Of a stretch of DNA of 64,000 nt, positions 11,691 to 24,760 are shown piece after piece. How positions within the stretch are numbered: position 1 is the first letter of the stretch; each line of letters starts with the position of its first letter. The stretch is taken from NCBI RefSeq assembly GCF_000005505.3, contig NC_016134.3, forward strand, positions 5,332,001-5,396,000, read 5' to 3'. Source of the DNA: Brachypodium distachyon. Its lineage: Eukaryota; Streptophyta; Magnoliopsida; Poales; Poaceae. The position numbers were made by a program, and so were the translations under genes. The notes under the pieces are model-generated. The model was given only the letters and a program-made list of their open reading frames with translations, did no database searches and was not told the DNA's origin.

Positions 11691-14600
11691 CTGCATGCAG
11701 AATGCCCACGTTGTCATCAACTCAATAAGGAAAATTCTTATCGTTCTTTGTCTGACAGAAACACAAAACTTACCTCTAAGACCTTGTCCTCTCCTTTCAT
11801 CGACTAAACAATATGTTATAACTAGAATGGTGAAAATTCATAATGGCTCTCGAGACCCAGGAGGCTCTTGATATCCTACCCATCTATTTTCCTCATCCTA
11901 TGACTATCCTGGACCGGTCCATATTAGTACAATACCACATCTGTACCGTATATCCCGTATTTCCACGAGCCCATTGACATTGCTGCCTCCTTTTTGGTCC
12001 ATGTCCGGCCTGGCTGCCTGGTCAAACATGGGCCGGCTCAGGTTCCACTAGTGGACTTTAGTTTTTGTCTTTTTTTTTCTTCTGATTATGGTGTATCCCG
12101 GTCCTATTTTCAAATTGGTACAGCACACGAAACTGTTCCGGCCCAGGTTGTTTGTTACGTTTACTGTTCCGGCCCAGGTTGTTCCTGTACTAAAATTCAA
12201 TCCGGCAGGTACATGAGATACATGGGGTTTCAGTCATATGGCTTTTCTCTACCGAAATTCATTTTATTTTTGAACCCAGGTACATGAAATTCATGGGCCA
12301 TACCCATACGACAAAGTTTTTTTTTAATACCTTTTACAATACAGTTATTCGTCCTTATTCAGAATACTAATGGATTTTATTTCCTTATTCTAGAAAAAGA
12401 AAGTAACGTATTTTTTCGCAACTGCTACCAGAGATGGTGTTTTATGATTTTGCACGATAAGGAAAAACATTTAATTTTCTGCATTGTCCTGGCCTATGTG
12501 GCCGTTATTATTTACCACTGTCTCAGAAATCAAAAAAGTCCCTTTTGACTCATGGCACCGCCAGCAACACATGTTTGCATGGGAGATTTCGTAGTTCATG
12601 GTTTACCCGTATAGCTGAAGCTGCGCCGCTGATTTTACTAGTGCACTTGTTTATTTATACTTGTACACTCTCCCATTTGGCCATTCATCCACACACACTC
12701 AATCTCGCAGCTAGCAGCATCAACCACGCCACGCCTACATGTCTGCCCCCAAGCACTCTTTGTTTTGGTGGCTCGGCAGAGAAGGATCGCCGGCGTCACC
12801 AAGGCCTTCTCGGTCTAGGTTTGCTCGAGCTGCAGATCCCCAAGGCCGAGCCGTGTGGTCGGCGGCGGTGCTAGATCCGGATCCCGTCGATCTCCCTCTT
12901 CTCGAGCGAGCGCTTGGCAACCTAACACTGCATCAAGCTCCCGCCGTCTCCTAACCGTCCACCACGCAACTCAGCCACGCAGCTCGGTACCCAGTTACTT
13001 GCTCGCTCCACGCTACGCCAAACTCGATGACATGGACATCGCCGTGCATTCTTTTTTTTCTTGCCTCGCGCGAGTCTTACCGTGCGGAGCTCGCAGCTCG
13101 TGCAGCATGGGACGAAGCTCGTTGTGCAAGCGACGATGAGCTTGAGGCATATTTCGACTCCATCATGAACGACTCTGATCGTGCAAGTGAAGACGGAGGC
13201 TCCTCATTCGACTTTGACGAGGAAACAGACGGTGATTTGACCGCTCAGGAGGAGCGCGTCGTCATCGACATCTCGCCATCCTGAAGAGAGTAAATAAAGT
13301 GCATTTTAAACCCTGTCTTTGTAAAGTTAGATCACGTCAAACCTCGACCTGCTTCTAATCCCTGACTTTGGCACCCCATACTCCTCAATCCCGGTCTACA
13401 GCGGATAAAACGGGATTTGCAACCTGGATTTGCTGACGTGGCGAGTTTAAGATGGGATCGGAGGCACTGCCGCTAGATGCCCCCGTCGCCGAGAAAATGA
13501 AAGTGCACGTGCAAGGCCACGGAGCGGCGGACAACAGGTCGTTCCACTTGGAGAGTGCGGCTAGCAGCGGCCCTGTCCGGCAAGCATCTTCGAACGCCGG
13601 GGAGTGGCAGCAGGGCGAGACCGGCGCGCGGGAGAAAATTTGAGTCAAGAATTGTTGAGAAATAGCAATGCATACTTAAGAATATTCTGGAATGTTTTGG
13701 ATAACTGGAGAGTGTTAAGAGCTAGTTATGCATACTTGAGAACATTCTAAAATACTTTGGATTATTGGAAAAGAAGATATCTAGAAGGAGCCTGCTCTTT
13801 ATCGGTGGATCACATCAAATCTCACACTTTGGGCTTTGCCACGTGTCTGCTTCTTCGTTGCCATCCATCATTCTATATTCTTACGGTCGTAAACATATCG
13901 GATCGGGCAATGCATTTTTCGTATTGTTTTGCCCCCATTATTTTGCTGGATTTGAATCAATCCATAATGATCGGATGTGGATTCGAATGCAGATTATATC
14001 GGACGACAGATTCGGAGTGGACTGGAACTGAAAGCAGCCTAAAATTAAATCATGATAGAAGGGAGGTGTAGGCTTCCATGGCACAAATTCATCAAACTTG
14101 GCGGTAGCGTTGTGAAGAAACATATGGATGTGCTTCTCACAAGAGTAATAATTTTTTGCTACCACGCATATTTTCGGAAATCAAATCAACCAGAACAAGA
14201 CATATGGTTAATATCGGTGGACAATAGCAGAACAATAGAACTAGACATCATCACACAAACATACGAGCTAAATTGTATCACGGACGTTCGTGTTTGAGTT
14301 ACCCACTACGAACCGAACTGTCCAAAGACCTGAACCTGAACTAACTATATGGTACGGCCGGGACCAAAACATAGCTTATCCGTTAACAGCAAAAATTGTT
14401 TATGGCATGATACTGAAGTCAAGAAAAGAAAAGTAGAAACAGAGCATTCGTAAAGATTGTAGACTATAGTCATCAATATGATGAAAGGGTACGGATGGCT
14501 CGATCGAAGGTGGGGTTTGGAACCAAAAACTTAAACGTACTTTTACGCAAAACCCCTTGTGTTTTCCGCCCCTTAGAATAAATAGGTGAAAGGAATCCCC

Positions 14601-15704
14601 GAAGAATATCTTTTGTGAGTCTCGTTTTGAAAACCGGACCGGTCCGATGGTTCGACCATTAAAAACCGGAACCGACGCCTCTGCCAGGTGGTTAAGCGGA
14701 ATGGACCGGGCAGCCTACTGAACCGGGAAAAATCCGGTTGAATTGACGGTTTTGCTTCGAACCGAGGTAAAATCGAGCTGGGTTAGGCCAAGGTGCAGTA
14801 ACATCCTACCACACCATGTTTTATGATACTAGCAGAATACCTGTGCGCTGCCACAGCCCAGGCAAGGCACTTTTGGGTTTTTCCTCTTTTTTCTTTTTTC
14901 CCTCTTGGACCACACCCGTTCTCGCTCTTGGGCCAGCTTCCCTGAGAGCGCCCATCCCATGCCCGCACGAGCGCTCGTGCCCGTCTTATTCCTCGTGCCA
15001 AAAGCAGCACTCACGCGCGTCGGCCGCCGCAATCTCCGTCCTCGACGATGCCTCCTCGGCCCGTGACCCGTCCAGGTGTTCTGAACCATATCCCACGGCC
15101 CTTCTCTTTCTTTTCCCTTCCTCAATCATTCCCCATAATCACAGCTGAACCGCTTTAGCGTGCATTGTCGTAGCGGCTCCCGTTGGCCCAAATCAACACG
15201 CCGGGGATGAGGGCTGAGAGAACGAACATGTTCCCCTATTTTCTCTGAAATTAAACGGTGTCTGACAACATAGAGCCTGTAGGCCAGAACCGCCGGCTCT
15301 CGAATGGAAGGAGCCACCGCATGCTGGACCATATGCTGCATCGCAGGATCAATCTGCCATTGCACCTACAGATAACGAGCACCACCAAAGCAGGAGAGCA
15401 AGGTCGAATGTGTGAAGAGATACCTTTGGCTTTTTAATTATGTTTTCTCCGTTGCATCAGGGAAAGTATTTATGTTGAAAAGGTCTCCTATTGGGCCGCG
15501 CCAAGAGTGGGGAGATCGGCCGTCTGGAACGGACGAAGGAGCGGTTTGTGTGCGGACAAACGAGATGGGTCTCGGGGGCTTGACAAAAAAAAAGAAGAAA
15601 AAAGATGAAACAATTCGTATTTTTTTACATTGGTATAGATATAGAAAAAATGTGCAGGTAATAAGCCAGGCGACTTATGCCTAATATATATCTGGATGCC
15701 CACA
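11691..15704. other. 4-kb intergenic stretch, no firm gene
   Basis: No protein family is recognised. A 20-bp word ending CCGGCCCAGGTTGTT occurs twice at about 12136 and 12169. A 42-bp word (ATGCATACTTAAGAA...) recurs at about 13668 and 13728. GC-rich open frames at 12540-13290 and 14830-15150 exist on both strands. One of them, 13027-13284 (+), ends in an acidic tail (ASDDELEAYFDSIMNDSD) and a normal stop, but it has no clear start and no known relative, so I do not call it a gene. Confidence 0.4.
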
Positions 15705-16172
15705 AATTTTAGCCGCAAGCTCGCCGTCGACTGCAGCGAAGGCGTGCTCTTCACCGAGGCCGACGCGCTGTGAGCTGCGCACGAGCCCCGTTGGCTACGC
15801 CGTGGAGCTGGTATGTGAAGCGAGCCAAGGGCCAAGGCCCAAGGAGCAGGTGGATATGGACTTGACCAGGGCTGGGTTTCGAGATCTCGACTTTTGGGTG
15901 GGGCGCGCCCGTGTATGGCGGTGGCGGGCCGGCGGTTAGCCAGGGGCAGCTTCCTCCTCCCGTTCAAGGGCCACGGGAAGGGCGGGGACGACGGCACAGT
16001 GGCATATATACTGGTGCCTATTTGCTTTCCGGTTTTCTCCGTTGATAAGTTCGGGGAGGAGATAGGCAAGCTGCTACGCCGGGCGACCGTGATCGTGATA
16101 AAATCAATTTGCTCGCGCATGCGCAACCAAAAAATTCTACGACTCCTCCGACGCGTCAATTACGCCGGATAA
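15705..16172 (+). pseudogene. Decayed BAHD acyltransferase fragments
   Basis: BAHD enzymes transfer acyl groups from CoA to alcohols or amines. Three pieces in three frames are seen. The first, 15705-15773, reads NFSRKLAVDCSEGVLFTEADA and resembles the N-terminal beta strand of BAHD proteins. After a stop, 15772-15939 reads RTSPVGYAVELV... VDMDLTRAGFRDLDF, the C-terminal region just before the DFGWG motif. An extra T in the run 15892-15895 breaks DFGWG: the bases for FGWG continue one frame over, with APVYGGG following. A third frame, from about 15945, reads ARGSFLLPFKGHG and FGEEIGKLL, matching the last strand and helix. The catalytic HXXXD domain is absent, so this is a deleted, frameshifted relic. 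Subfamily cannot be told. Confidence 0.75.
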
Positions 16173-17018
16173 AAACAGGTCCCCAATGGACGCGCGGACT
16201 TCAGATCGGGCATAGATGCCGTGTACGGAGTACAAAGCCGCCGCGTCTACCTGAAAAATAAGCCCAAAGAAAACAATAAACAAGTGCAAGCAGGCCTTTC
16301 TTTCCATAAAATTGCACAACCAGTTTGTTCTAGCGGAAAAAGATACTCCGTCATTGTTAAGTGACCCAAATGTAATATTTCGTCACTTACTACGGTGCGG
16401 AGGCAGGTCTTACAGCAAGGACCAAAGCAGTCCATTCTAATAAAGGCTAATATAGCACATAAGTCATCAATTTAACCGACAAAACACAACTTATATTTTG
16501 TTGGTCAAATCAATAACCTAGATATAAGTGAGTGCCTTATAAACCGGGAAAATGGAATACTGTATATGCTATCACATCAATCTCACTAGCCATTTGCCCT
16601 GACTTCTTGCTTCACCAGAAGCAACCACCAAAATTACTACACTACTCGGTGCACGGATTGTTACATGAAGTTTACAGACAATCTGAATAATGTGTACACA
16701 CGCTTAAATGTGGGGCCACAGCATACCAACTGCTATCAGCCATGTAGAACGTTGCTGCCCTGAATGAAAATATGGCAGAAATCCTCTGTGCACCGACATC
16801 TTCATTGATCTGTTCGGCTTTTTCTGTTTGTACGAGCTGCGGGCCAGCTCAGGTTTGCATGTTTCTTCATCCTATAAACATTAGGTAGAGATTTTGTCAC
16901 TGCGTGATTTAAAGCTGCGACCACGTGGCCAAATTGTGATCAAGACTGAGCTAAAGCGTATGCTGCGTCCAGTTAGTAACAGAGTAGGATTTCAGCCTTT
17001 GTTTACCCAATTCCATAC
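16173..17018. other. Spacer without recognised features
   Basis: AT-rich spacer between the BAHD relic and a MITE. I see no conserved coding frame, RNA gene or clear repeat. Confidence 0.4.
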
Positions 17019-17408
17019 GCCCCTCCGTTTTAAAATATAAGATGTTCCATCTTTGTCCTAAATCAAATTTCTTGAAGTTTGACTAAGTTTATAGATCAGT
17101 GTATCAACACCTACAAGGCTACAACTCTAGATAAGTTTTATTAAATCCATCATAATATATCATTTCATAGAATACTTATTTGATATTGTAGACAAGACAC
17201 AAACTGAAACGCGTCTAGACACATGTGTACATGTATCTAGACAAAGCTGCAACAAGTAATTTGAATCCGAATAGTAGTATTTTCTTTAATTTTGCTTAAA
17301 AGTCTAACTTAGGACAGAGTTAGAACATCTTATACTTTGAAACGGAGAGAGAGTATAAAAAGTTATTACAAAGTTAAAACATCTTATACTTAGAACAGAG
17401 GGAGTACA
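17019..17408. mobile_element. Stowaway-like MITE with duplicated right end
   Basis: The left end (CCCTCCGTTTTAAAATATAA) pairs with an inverted right end ending ACGGAGAGAGAGTA at about 17356. A second degraded right end (AAAACATCTTATACTTAGAA to GAGGGAGTAC) follows directly at about 17360-17408. Either two elements are nested or the right arm was duplicated. Confidence 0.75.
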
Positions 17409-18707
17409 AAAAGTTACTTATCAGGTACACTTTACAAATAACAAATTAATTGTCAGAATATCACCTTGAAGAACATGGGGAGTAAAAAAAGTACCTAAAT
17501 GTTGTGTGAGTGGGATTATTTGAAGTTGCATGCATTGATACATAGCTGGACAGGTCTTTTCTAGTGACGAATAAACTTTACTTCTATCAAATTGGCTCAC
17601 GATACGTAGTAACTTGGAAGCATAACATCGCAAAGGGAAATAGGACAGGCTCAAACCTTATCCATAGTTTCTGCCTCTTCAGCATCCAAGTTCCTCCTGA
17701 GACCTATTGTCCTTCAGTTCCCTACTCACTAACACTGAGAAAACACAAAGCATAACATTAAGAAACAATCGAGTACTGCCAAGTGCAAATTGTATTAGAT
17801 CAAAATAATCAATGCCTGTTATCACATTCGTCAATAAAAACCTTAATCAATTACAGCAGTAGTTTTGGTATGAGAGAATCCATGGCAACAAAAGTACTTC
17901 GACTAATTTAAGGAGGAAAATCATACTGCAAAGCCAAAAGGCATGCTAGTTTCGAACCTTGGTATGCAGCCAAGACAGATCATAACTTAGCACAAACATA
18001 CGATGCAAGTGGATACAAACCTTCAGTCCTTCTCTTTCGAATCCATGTAAGCAAAATCTGCCAGTTCTTTATTTACACCAGCAAGAATATTGAATAGCCT
18101 CTATGATATTGAATACAACTTTCCCTCCATCAGAAGCTTTTGTAACAATAAGTTCATCACTTGTAGTCCCCTTAGCAATGTAAATGCAAAAGTTTTCTTG
18201 TACCACATGAAGTAAAAATCTTTGAATCTAAATTACCTCTTCCAAAAGTTGCAATAATTAGGACCAATTGCTATGCATCTACATTTCACAACAATTTTAA
18301 AGTTTCATAGAAAAACATAATTTTTTTTAAGCAATTAAACAAAGGAATGGAAGCACTCTGCCGGAAAGAAGAATCCTTTTAAGTACTAATGAGGAATGAC
18401 ACACAGGTACACAACATTCTCTTTCTATAGCTCACAGCTTGTGAGACTCAGTGACATTGCTTTCATGAACGCACTACATATGATTATTACTAGCTCGGGC
18501 CCCCAATACCTACAACCTTCGAAAAATGGGCCAAGAAGAAATCAGCTCATATCCCACAGCATTTTACTCCCCCAAGTTACATGTACAACAACTTCACGGA
18601 ATGAGCAACCCAATGGTATATCCTACAGCAGTCAGTTCCTCTCTACCAGTCAATACTAAACTGGAAACTTTTACAGTTTAACAGAGCTGGACGGTCTACC
18701 AAAAAAG
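17409..18707. other. Downstream flank of the CID gene
   Basis: AT-rich sequence without recognisable coding frames. The part nearest 18707 should contain the 3' UTR of the minus-strand CID-domain gene. I see no other feature. Confidence 0.4.
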
Positions 18708-21398
18708 TCACTGAGATTGGTGATGGAAAAATTGCATCCCTGGAGGTGGTTGCAAAGGCCTGAAAGGTGGTGCACCGGACTGCTGAAGTGTGAACTGCAT
18801 CGGTGGCACCACATTCATCTGCATTTGCTGCTGAAGCATCTGTTGTGTAGGTTGTTGCGGCTGTGTCTGTGCCATTAAACCCATTTGTGCCTGAGGTGTT
18901 GAAGGCGAGGGTCTTGCTAAGTTCATCATCTGCGGCAGGGGCGGAGGTGGAGGAGGATTCATGGTGTTCATGTTGTATGGCATGCCCATCATTAAACCTC
19001 CAGGCTGCTGGACATAATGCTGTGCAGGAGCCTGGTACATATTATATTGGGGCTGAGGTGCAGGAGCTTGGTTTTGGACAGAAGTTTGTTGTACCAATAT
19101 TGTTTGGGGCTGTTGTACCGTTGTGGTGGTGATCGGCGGCATTGGTACAAAGGCAGCAGCATTTGCAACGCTCGGAACCTGTGAGACCTGATCAACTTTT
19201 AACCTCTTATCTGAGCGCATCTCAGATGAATTCTCTGCAGCAAACTTGGAAAGAGCAGACTGGAGTATCTGCTGAGAGTTTGATGATGCTGCGATCTTAT
19301 CCGCAAGAATAGCAGCAGCTGTCTTCTGCTGGCCCTTTACTTGCCCATTGGAGAGTGGTTTTCCTGTCTCTGCTGATGACGTTAGTTTGGCAGACGGAAT
19401 GATTGGCTCATTATTGAGTCTCCGCTGCATGTTGGCTGTTTCTTCTACCATTGCTTCAGCCAGCTGTCAAACAACATGAGAACGATATAAGCTTGCACGT
19501 TACAGATACGCTGCAAGTATAAACCTTTCAATGCCTTGGGATGTATGGACAGCATTACCTGTAATTGAGTGCGGACCTTCTCCAGCTCAGATTCCTGAAT
19601 AACTTGACAAGTAAGATTACACATATCCATAAACAGACAGCAAAGTTGAACTATATGGCCCAAATGTGAACTCGTGGACATGCAAAGCAAAATGCATTAT
19701 TACTTTACTGATAAAAATAGTAATTCTGACCTGTTCCTGCAATGCCTCTTTCAACTCAGACACAACAGCCGCTCTATTTTCTTCAACTACTTTGAGTTTC
19801 TCGATGCATTTTTTCATGCTGGCCTCCTCACCCTTTAATTCTGTGCAAAGGGGCTCACGGCGAGGATCCTCAGCTACAATGAGAGAATAACATCATGATA
19901 CATACTAAGATAGCCAAGATAGAGAGCTGCTGTTAACAAATGTTACCTTTGCTACAGGCACTGTCAACATCCTTCTCCATCTTTCCAACATGACGCATAG
20001 AAGTCTTGCATTTTTCCAGGTCAGAATCTTCATCTCCTTGTTCACTAAGAACATTATGCAATGCAGATACAATTCTCTCTGCAGTTCCTCCAACGCTTAG
20101 TCTCTGTACAGACAACAATAAAAGTTTAAGAACTTCGATGCACATTCCAATGTTGAAATCTAGAATGTAGCAGATGGGGGAGAAAATCATACCAGTTTTA
20201 CGGAACGTGAATCTCTTTTAACAATCTTTATGGATGAACCGTGAGACCTCTTTTTGGTCATATCTAATACAGGCAGGGGAGCAGTTCCAAGCATCACATC
20301 CTTGATGCCTCCAGCACGTGAACCAAAAACTCTTCTTTCTTGCCATATATCAACCTAGAAAAAATATTGGTGCAGTGTTAAATGTATTACAGTGCCACAA
20401 CTATGATAACAAGATATCGGTAACTTTGAGAACAGATATACAACAAGAGTTGGTTAACAATTTTTTCCACAATGATTATCTCCTAACAAGATATATGCAT
20501 ATAGCAACCAGCCTTAACCAGTTATTGATATGATACTCACCAGCCTAGACACAGTTTTCTTCCCACGGTCATCGCCATTTTCAGCTACATCTTTAAGCGT
20601 ACTGGGGAGCACCTTCCAGAATTCTTCCACAAACTCTGTGCCATTGCGCTTACTGTTCTGTAGGATGTCATTAGCGAGGTAAAGAAAAGGGACCTTCTGT
20701 TCGTTTCCAGAGCTATGGAACTGCTTAGCCCATGTCTGGACAATTAGCTCTGCATCCTTCCGATGGTAGATGCACCAATGCGACAGCGCTAGTAGCAACA
20801 GGATAAAAGTTAAGGAAAACAGCCGGATCATGGTAAGACATGTCAAGAAAGAGAAAGAGAAAGAGAAAACTAGGGATTTACATTGCTAAATGCATCTCAA
20901 GATTTTGAGTCAAGCCGCACCATTTTCAGTAGGGCCCACTATAAATAGAGGCAAACAGACCTCCCCGCGAAGCAAAAACATCTCTGCGTCAATGGTATGA
21001 AATGGAAACACGAGAATTTGCATTTCTAGAATCCGCAAAATGATTTCTTGCCCAATTCTCGCCTATTCCCGTTCACAGATACATCCTTTCGAAGGAAGTT
21101 GCTAGCTACGGATAGACATATCAAGATGGGCAACAGGGCAAGGCATAAAGGGGGGCAGATCAAGAACAGGGGTGTCGTTTCTACAGATAATCACCAAGAA
21201 CCGAGATATTCAGCGCAAAAGTTCCAACAAAACACTAAAGAAACGATAAAACAAATCTCGGAAGAGATTCGGCCCGAGATTTAAAACAAAAGTAAGCAGG
21301 TGAAGGATACTCTCGATGCACTGCTGCGTGTTGTTGAGCTTGGCGAGCTTGTCGGCGAGTACCTCCTCGCTGAAGGCGCTGTTGGACGCGCCGCTCAT
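18708..21398 (-). CDS. CID-domain RNA polymerase II CTD-binding protein (RPRD1/Rtt103-like)
   Basis: The plant homologue of RPRD1/Rtt103, usually annotated as ENTH/VHS family or 'regulation of nuclear pre-mRNA domain-containing'. It is expected to bind the phosphorylated CTD of RNA polymerase II in the nucleus and act in termination or 3'-end processing. Seven exons on the minus strand join with GT-AG borders: 21311-21398, 20541-20788, 20193-20354, 19947-20103, 19731-19873, 19559-19594 and 18708-19463, giving 529 residues. Residues 1 to about 130 form the CID, with TLSHWCIYHRKDAE, FLYLANDILQNSKRNGTEFV and DIWQERRVFGS. About 165-265 is a charged coiled coil (KKCIEKLKVVEENRAAVVSE). The last exon is rich in Pro and Gln and includes a PPPPPPLPQMM run. 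The ATG at 21398 is preceded by GC-rich 5' sequence. No breaks are seen, so it is likely functional. Confidence 0.9.
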
Positions 21399-22701
21399 GG
21401 CGGCGAGCTCGAACGGCCGGTCGCGCCGCGCGGATCCTTGGGCTGGGAGGGGAGAGCACTAGTTGGGGAGGGAGCGTGGAGACCGCGGCGGCGACGGCGG
21501 GGACATTGGCCGCCTAAATCTCGGCGGGGTGGGTAGGTATGGGGATTAGATCGGGAGGGCTAGACGGCTAGGGTTTGGACTTTTGGGAGGAGGGAGAGGT
21601 AAGAAAGAAGAGACTGACTCGGCCGTTTCGTTTTGCTGCCTCTTGCTCTCTGTGGGTATGCCTCTGGTTTTTAAAACCCAGTTTTGCCTTTTCCATTAAT
21701 TGATTCCAAACAAAAGAAATCTTCCGGGATAATACCTGGATATACATCCATGCCTATGCAATACTACGTCCTGGTACCAAATAAATGTGCTTAGTATGAA
21801 AGTACTTGAAAAATATGTGAAGATTCCAAGTTTCAAAGAAATTCACGAAAGAAGAGGAAGACAAATTTAGACGCGCATCAACCTGCCTATCCTTCCTATT
21901 AAGACCAATTGATCGTGAAGACAAGATTTTATTTTTACGATACATCGCGTTTAGATTTGAAGCCTTGTTACTTGATGCAATGATTTTTTATAGGTGTCGT
22001 AAAATAAAGTTGACAAAACACATGTATTTCTTGGCTCATTTTGGTTGCACTCCAACTCTCTCATGACAAAAGTGCACTCAAAATTGTTGCAAGACATCAC
22101 AACAGGTTCAAACCTCCTTTAGTGCAAGGAAAGACTAGCAAGTCAGAACTCATGACAACCGCACAACAAGAGAAATGATAGATGGACTAACAAGGTGGAA
22201 ACATTAACACGCCTCCATTGTCATTGGCACGTGAGGAGGGAAATGGATAGAGGTGAGCAAGGAATATGTGTCTTTTTGGAACGAAAGAGGAAATAGGTTA
22301 AGAGTGGAGAGTTGGTGGAGAAAAACAAGGTATATTTAAACGACGCACAAAACGAAATGCATTTGCATGCGTATGACATATGACATACAAGATATATATA
22401 ATACACTGGAAACTAGATCATACACAACATTTATGTCTCGGAAGGCATTTGGCTATCGGTGTGATTGCAAATGTTTGTTTTTGAAGTCCGGAACAATATT
22501 CACATGGAACTATATGCTCTGCTTAAGTGAAATAAAGTACGCTTTGAGCAACAAGAAGAGTTAATCTTTCAAAGAAAAAACACTATGTAGCTTCAATGGG
22601 AAAAAATGGCACCACTCATGTTTCTAAACATGTTTAATGGAGTCACAATCGCATGTCAAGTGGAGTGTTTGATAAAATCCTTAACCAGTTCACTTCACGT
22701 A
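21399..22701. other. Promoter side of the CID gene, then AT-rich spacer
   Basis: 21400-21640 is GC-rich and should hold the 5' UTR and core promoter of the minus-strand gene; a TTTAAAAA box near 21668-21676 could serve as its TATA element. From 21700 to 22700 no gene is recognised. Confidence 0.4.
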
Positions 22702-22967
22702 TCTATACCAATATATTAAATTGGAGTTGGTGGTGATGGTACGGTCGCCACCGTAGGTTAACTTCGTTAAAATTACAACCAATATGCCAATGCCCGTTAT
22801 TTTATTTTCCTCCAGTTTTTTTCACGATTTCTCCTACTCCGTCTTACAACCGACGCCACCACACCCGCATGCCGACCTCGGTGGCGCTATGAGTTGCGTA
22901 TACAAAAATAAAAATAAATAGCTTGTGATTTTGTTGACCCGTAGCAACGCGCGGGCACACCTGCTAG
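22702..22967. mobile_element. Small non-autonomous Helitron
   Basis: It begins TCTATACCAATATATTAAA and ends CTAG, inserted between an A and a T, which is the Helitron rule. Nine bp before the 3' end, 22938-22955 (CCCGTAGCAACGCGCGGG) forms the short GC hairpin typical of grass Helitrons. There are no coding sequences and no terminal inverted repeats. Confidence 0.85.
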
Positions 22968-23589
22968 TAATCTATAAACTTGAGTCAAACATTTTCATAT
23001 TCTGTATAATCGATCTCAAATGGGGCTTTATTGGTGAAAAACCATTCAAAGCTATTAGAAAATGTGTCAAACCTTCCTCTTGTTGACTAATGTCTACTAG
23101 TAGCTTATATTCCTTCCCATTTTATATATCGTTTCATATTTAACTCGAATACAAAGGAAGTTTAAATTGCATGAGAATCTACCGATTTGTTAATTATTGT
23201 AAATACATTGGGTTGGTTTCCTCTTAATTACTCACATGCATGAAGTATTGAGGAAATTCCCGCGCCTAAAGCCCCATGCCCGCGCAAATTCGTCGTGCGT
23301 TGCATGCCCCATGCAAAACCTAGTGTATATTGAACCGCGTACTTCACTGCCAATTCATGCACATGTTTCCAATCCTGGCCGGAAATAGCTCCCCTGCGGT
23401 ACCACATGCTGCAGTGGGGCCCAGTTAATAAACACGCCACGCAAAACCTAGTGGATATTAAACTGCAAGCCGCCCCGCCGGTGCATGGCACGTTTCCCAT
23501 CCCTTGTGGATAAAAATTAATTGAAGCTCTCTGTGCGCGCTCAACTCCAAAATTTCGGCAAATTATGGATTCTCCAAATGTGGTGAATC
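22968..23589. other. Spacer without recognised features
   Basis: Mixed AT-rich sequence. A minus-strand open frame at 23228-23605 has no known relative. It contains two similar 18-20 bp words around CAAAACCTAGTG (about 23314 and 23444) and is probably degraded repeat DNA. Confidence 0.35.
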
Positions 23590-24760
23590 CCTCTTGAAAG
23601 GGCATTTCAATCCCTAGTGTTTTGGTGTTAATGACAACATGACCATGGACTAACCGTGTGGTCTAGTGTTTCGGATTTGATATCAAATGGCACAAGATAG
23701 TTCGTTGCGCTCAAAAAGGAAAAAAGCGTAGCTGTGTTTAGCGGTCTTTTCGGTTTGATTGAGTCGTAAGAACTCCGTACTATTAAGAGTGAGTACACAT
23801 GAAAAGGTAATGGGTGAATCAACTTCACGTGCACAAATCGACCATATTTGCACCCACATAAAGCCTACCCATGCGAGAGAGAGTCACCCAAAGTCTAGTT
23901 GTGTTGCCAGGTCTGTTCCAGGCCCAGAACTTCCGGCCTACCTCTGGTAGGGCGGTTCCACCCAGCCAACATCCGGCCTACCTCCGTGATGCTTCTGTTA
24001 CTTCCTATGGAAATGGCGGAAGTTGGACCGGAACAAGGGTGGAACTTTCGAGGTACCGGAACTTCCTCCAAATCGGCAGAACTTCCACCCCTGGCAGACT
24101 AAGTGCATAACGGTTAGATTTCGGGGGGGCCATATATAAATAGTCCTCCCTACCTCGGGATGATTCTATCCGAAGCCTAACTCTCTCCTCAACATTTCTA
24201 AAGCTTCGAAGTGCTAGATCTCTCTCCATAAAGCATCCTTCTTGTTGATTCTTTGAGAATTGGAGGAGAAGAGCTAGATCTAGAGTTTCACCAAGTCAAA
24301 AAGTTGATTCTCCTTGTTTCCTTTGTGGATTTCGTTTCTCTTGGGTTGTTGGGAACCTTAGACGCAAGCGGTCGCCTCGTGCTCTTCCTTGGTGTTGACG
24401 AGCTCGAGGATTGGCTTACGAGCCTCCAATTGAGTTGTGGAGAGATTCCCGGTCAAGTTTGTAAGGGTTGTCGTTCACCCTCAAGAAAGTCACTTAGTGG
24501 AGCTCACCTCGCCCTCAAGTAAGTAAGGGGCAAGTATTAACAAGAGGAGAACAGGATGAGCCTTTGTGGTGCCTCTACCTTTGTGGTAGAGCACTCCTCC
24601 AAATGGAGACGCACACCTCCCCAAATGGTGGAACTCCGGGATAAATCTTCGTCTCCCGTGTGGTATCATTCTTGTCCCTTATTTACTTGTAAAGCTTAAT
24701 TGTTTATCTGTTGCTTCGGCTATTGCATCATACTAGTGAACCCATGTATTGATGCTTGTT
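23590..24760. mobile_element. LTR-like retroelement remnant
   Basis: The text starts CCTCTTGAAAGGGCATTTCA, followed by TTTTGGTGTTAATGACAACA, and contains repeated GGAACTTCCGG/CTTCCACC words, a TATATAAATAG promoter box (about 24133) and a late TGGTGGAACTCCGGGATAAA. It ends near CATCATACTAGTGAACCC. This organisation is familiar from LTRs of Triticeae elements. No partner LTR or coding domain is seen, so it could be a solo LTR. The family name is unknown. Confidence 0.5.

Noticed and set aside
15488..16159. 223-aa minus-strand open frame
   Set aside because: It is antisense to the BAHD relic, is Ser/Pro/Arg-rich, lacks family matches and is best explained as a shadow frame.
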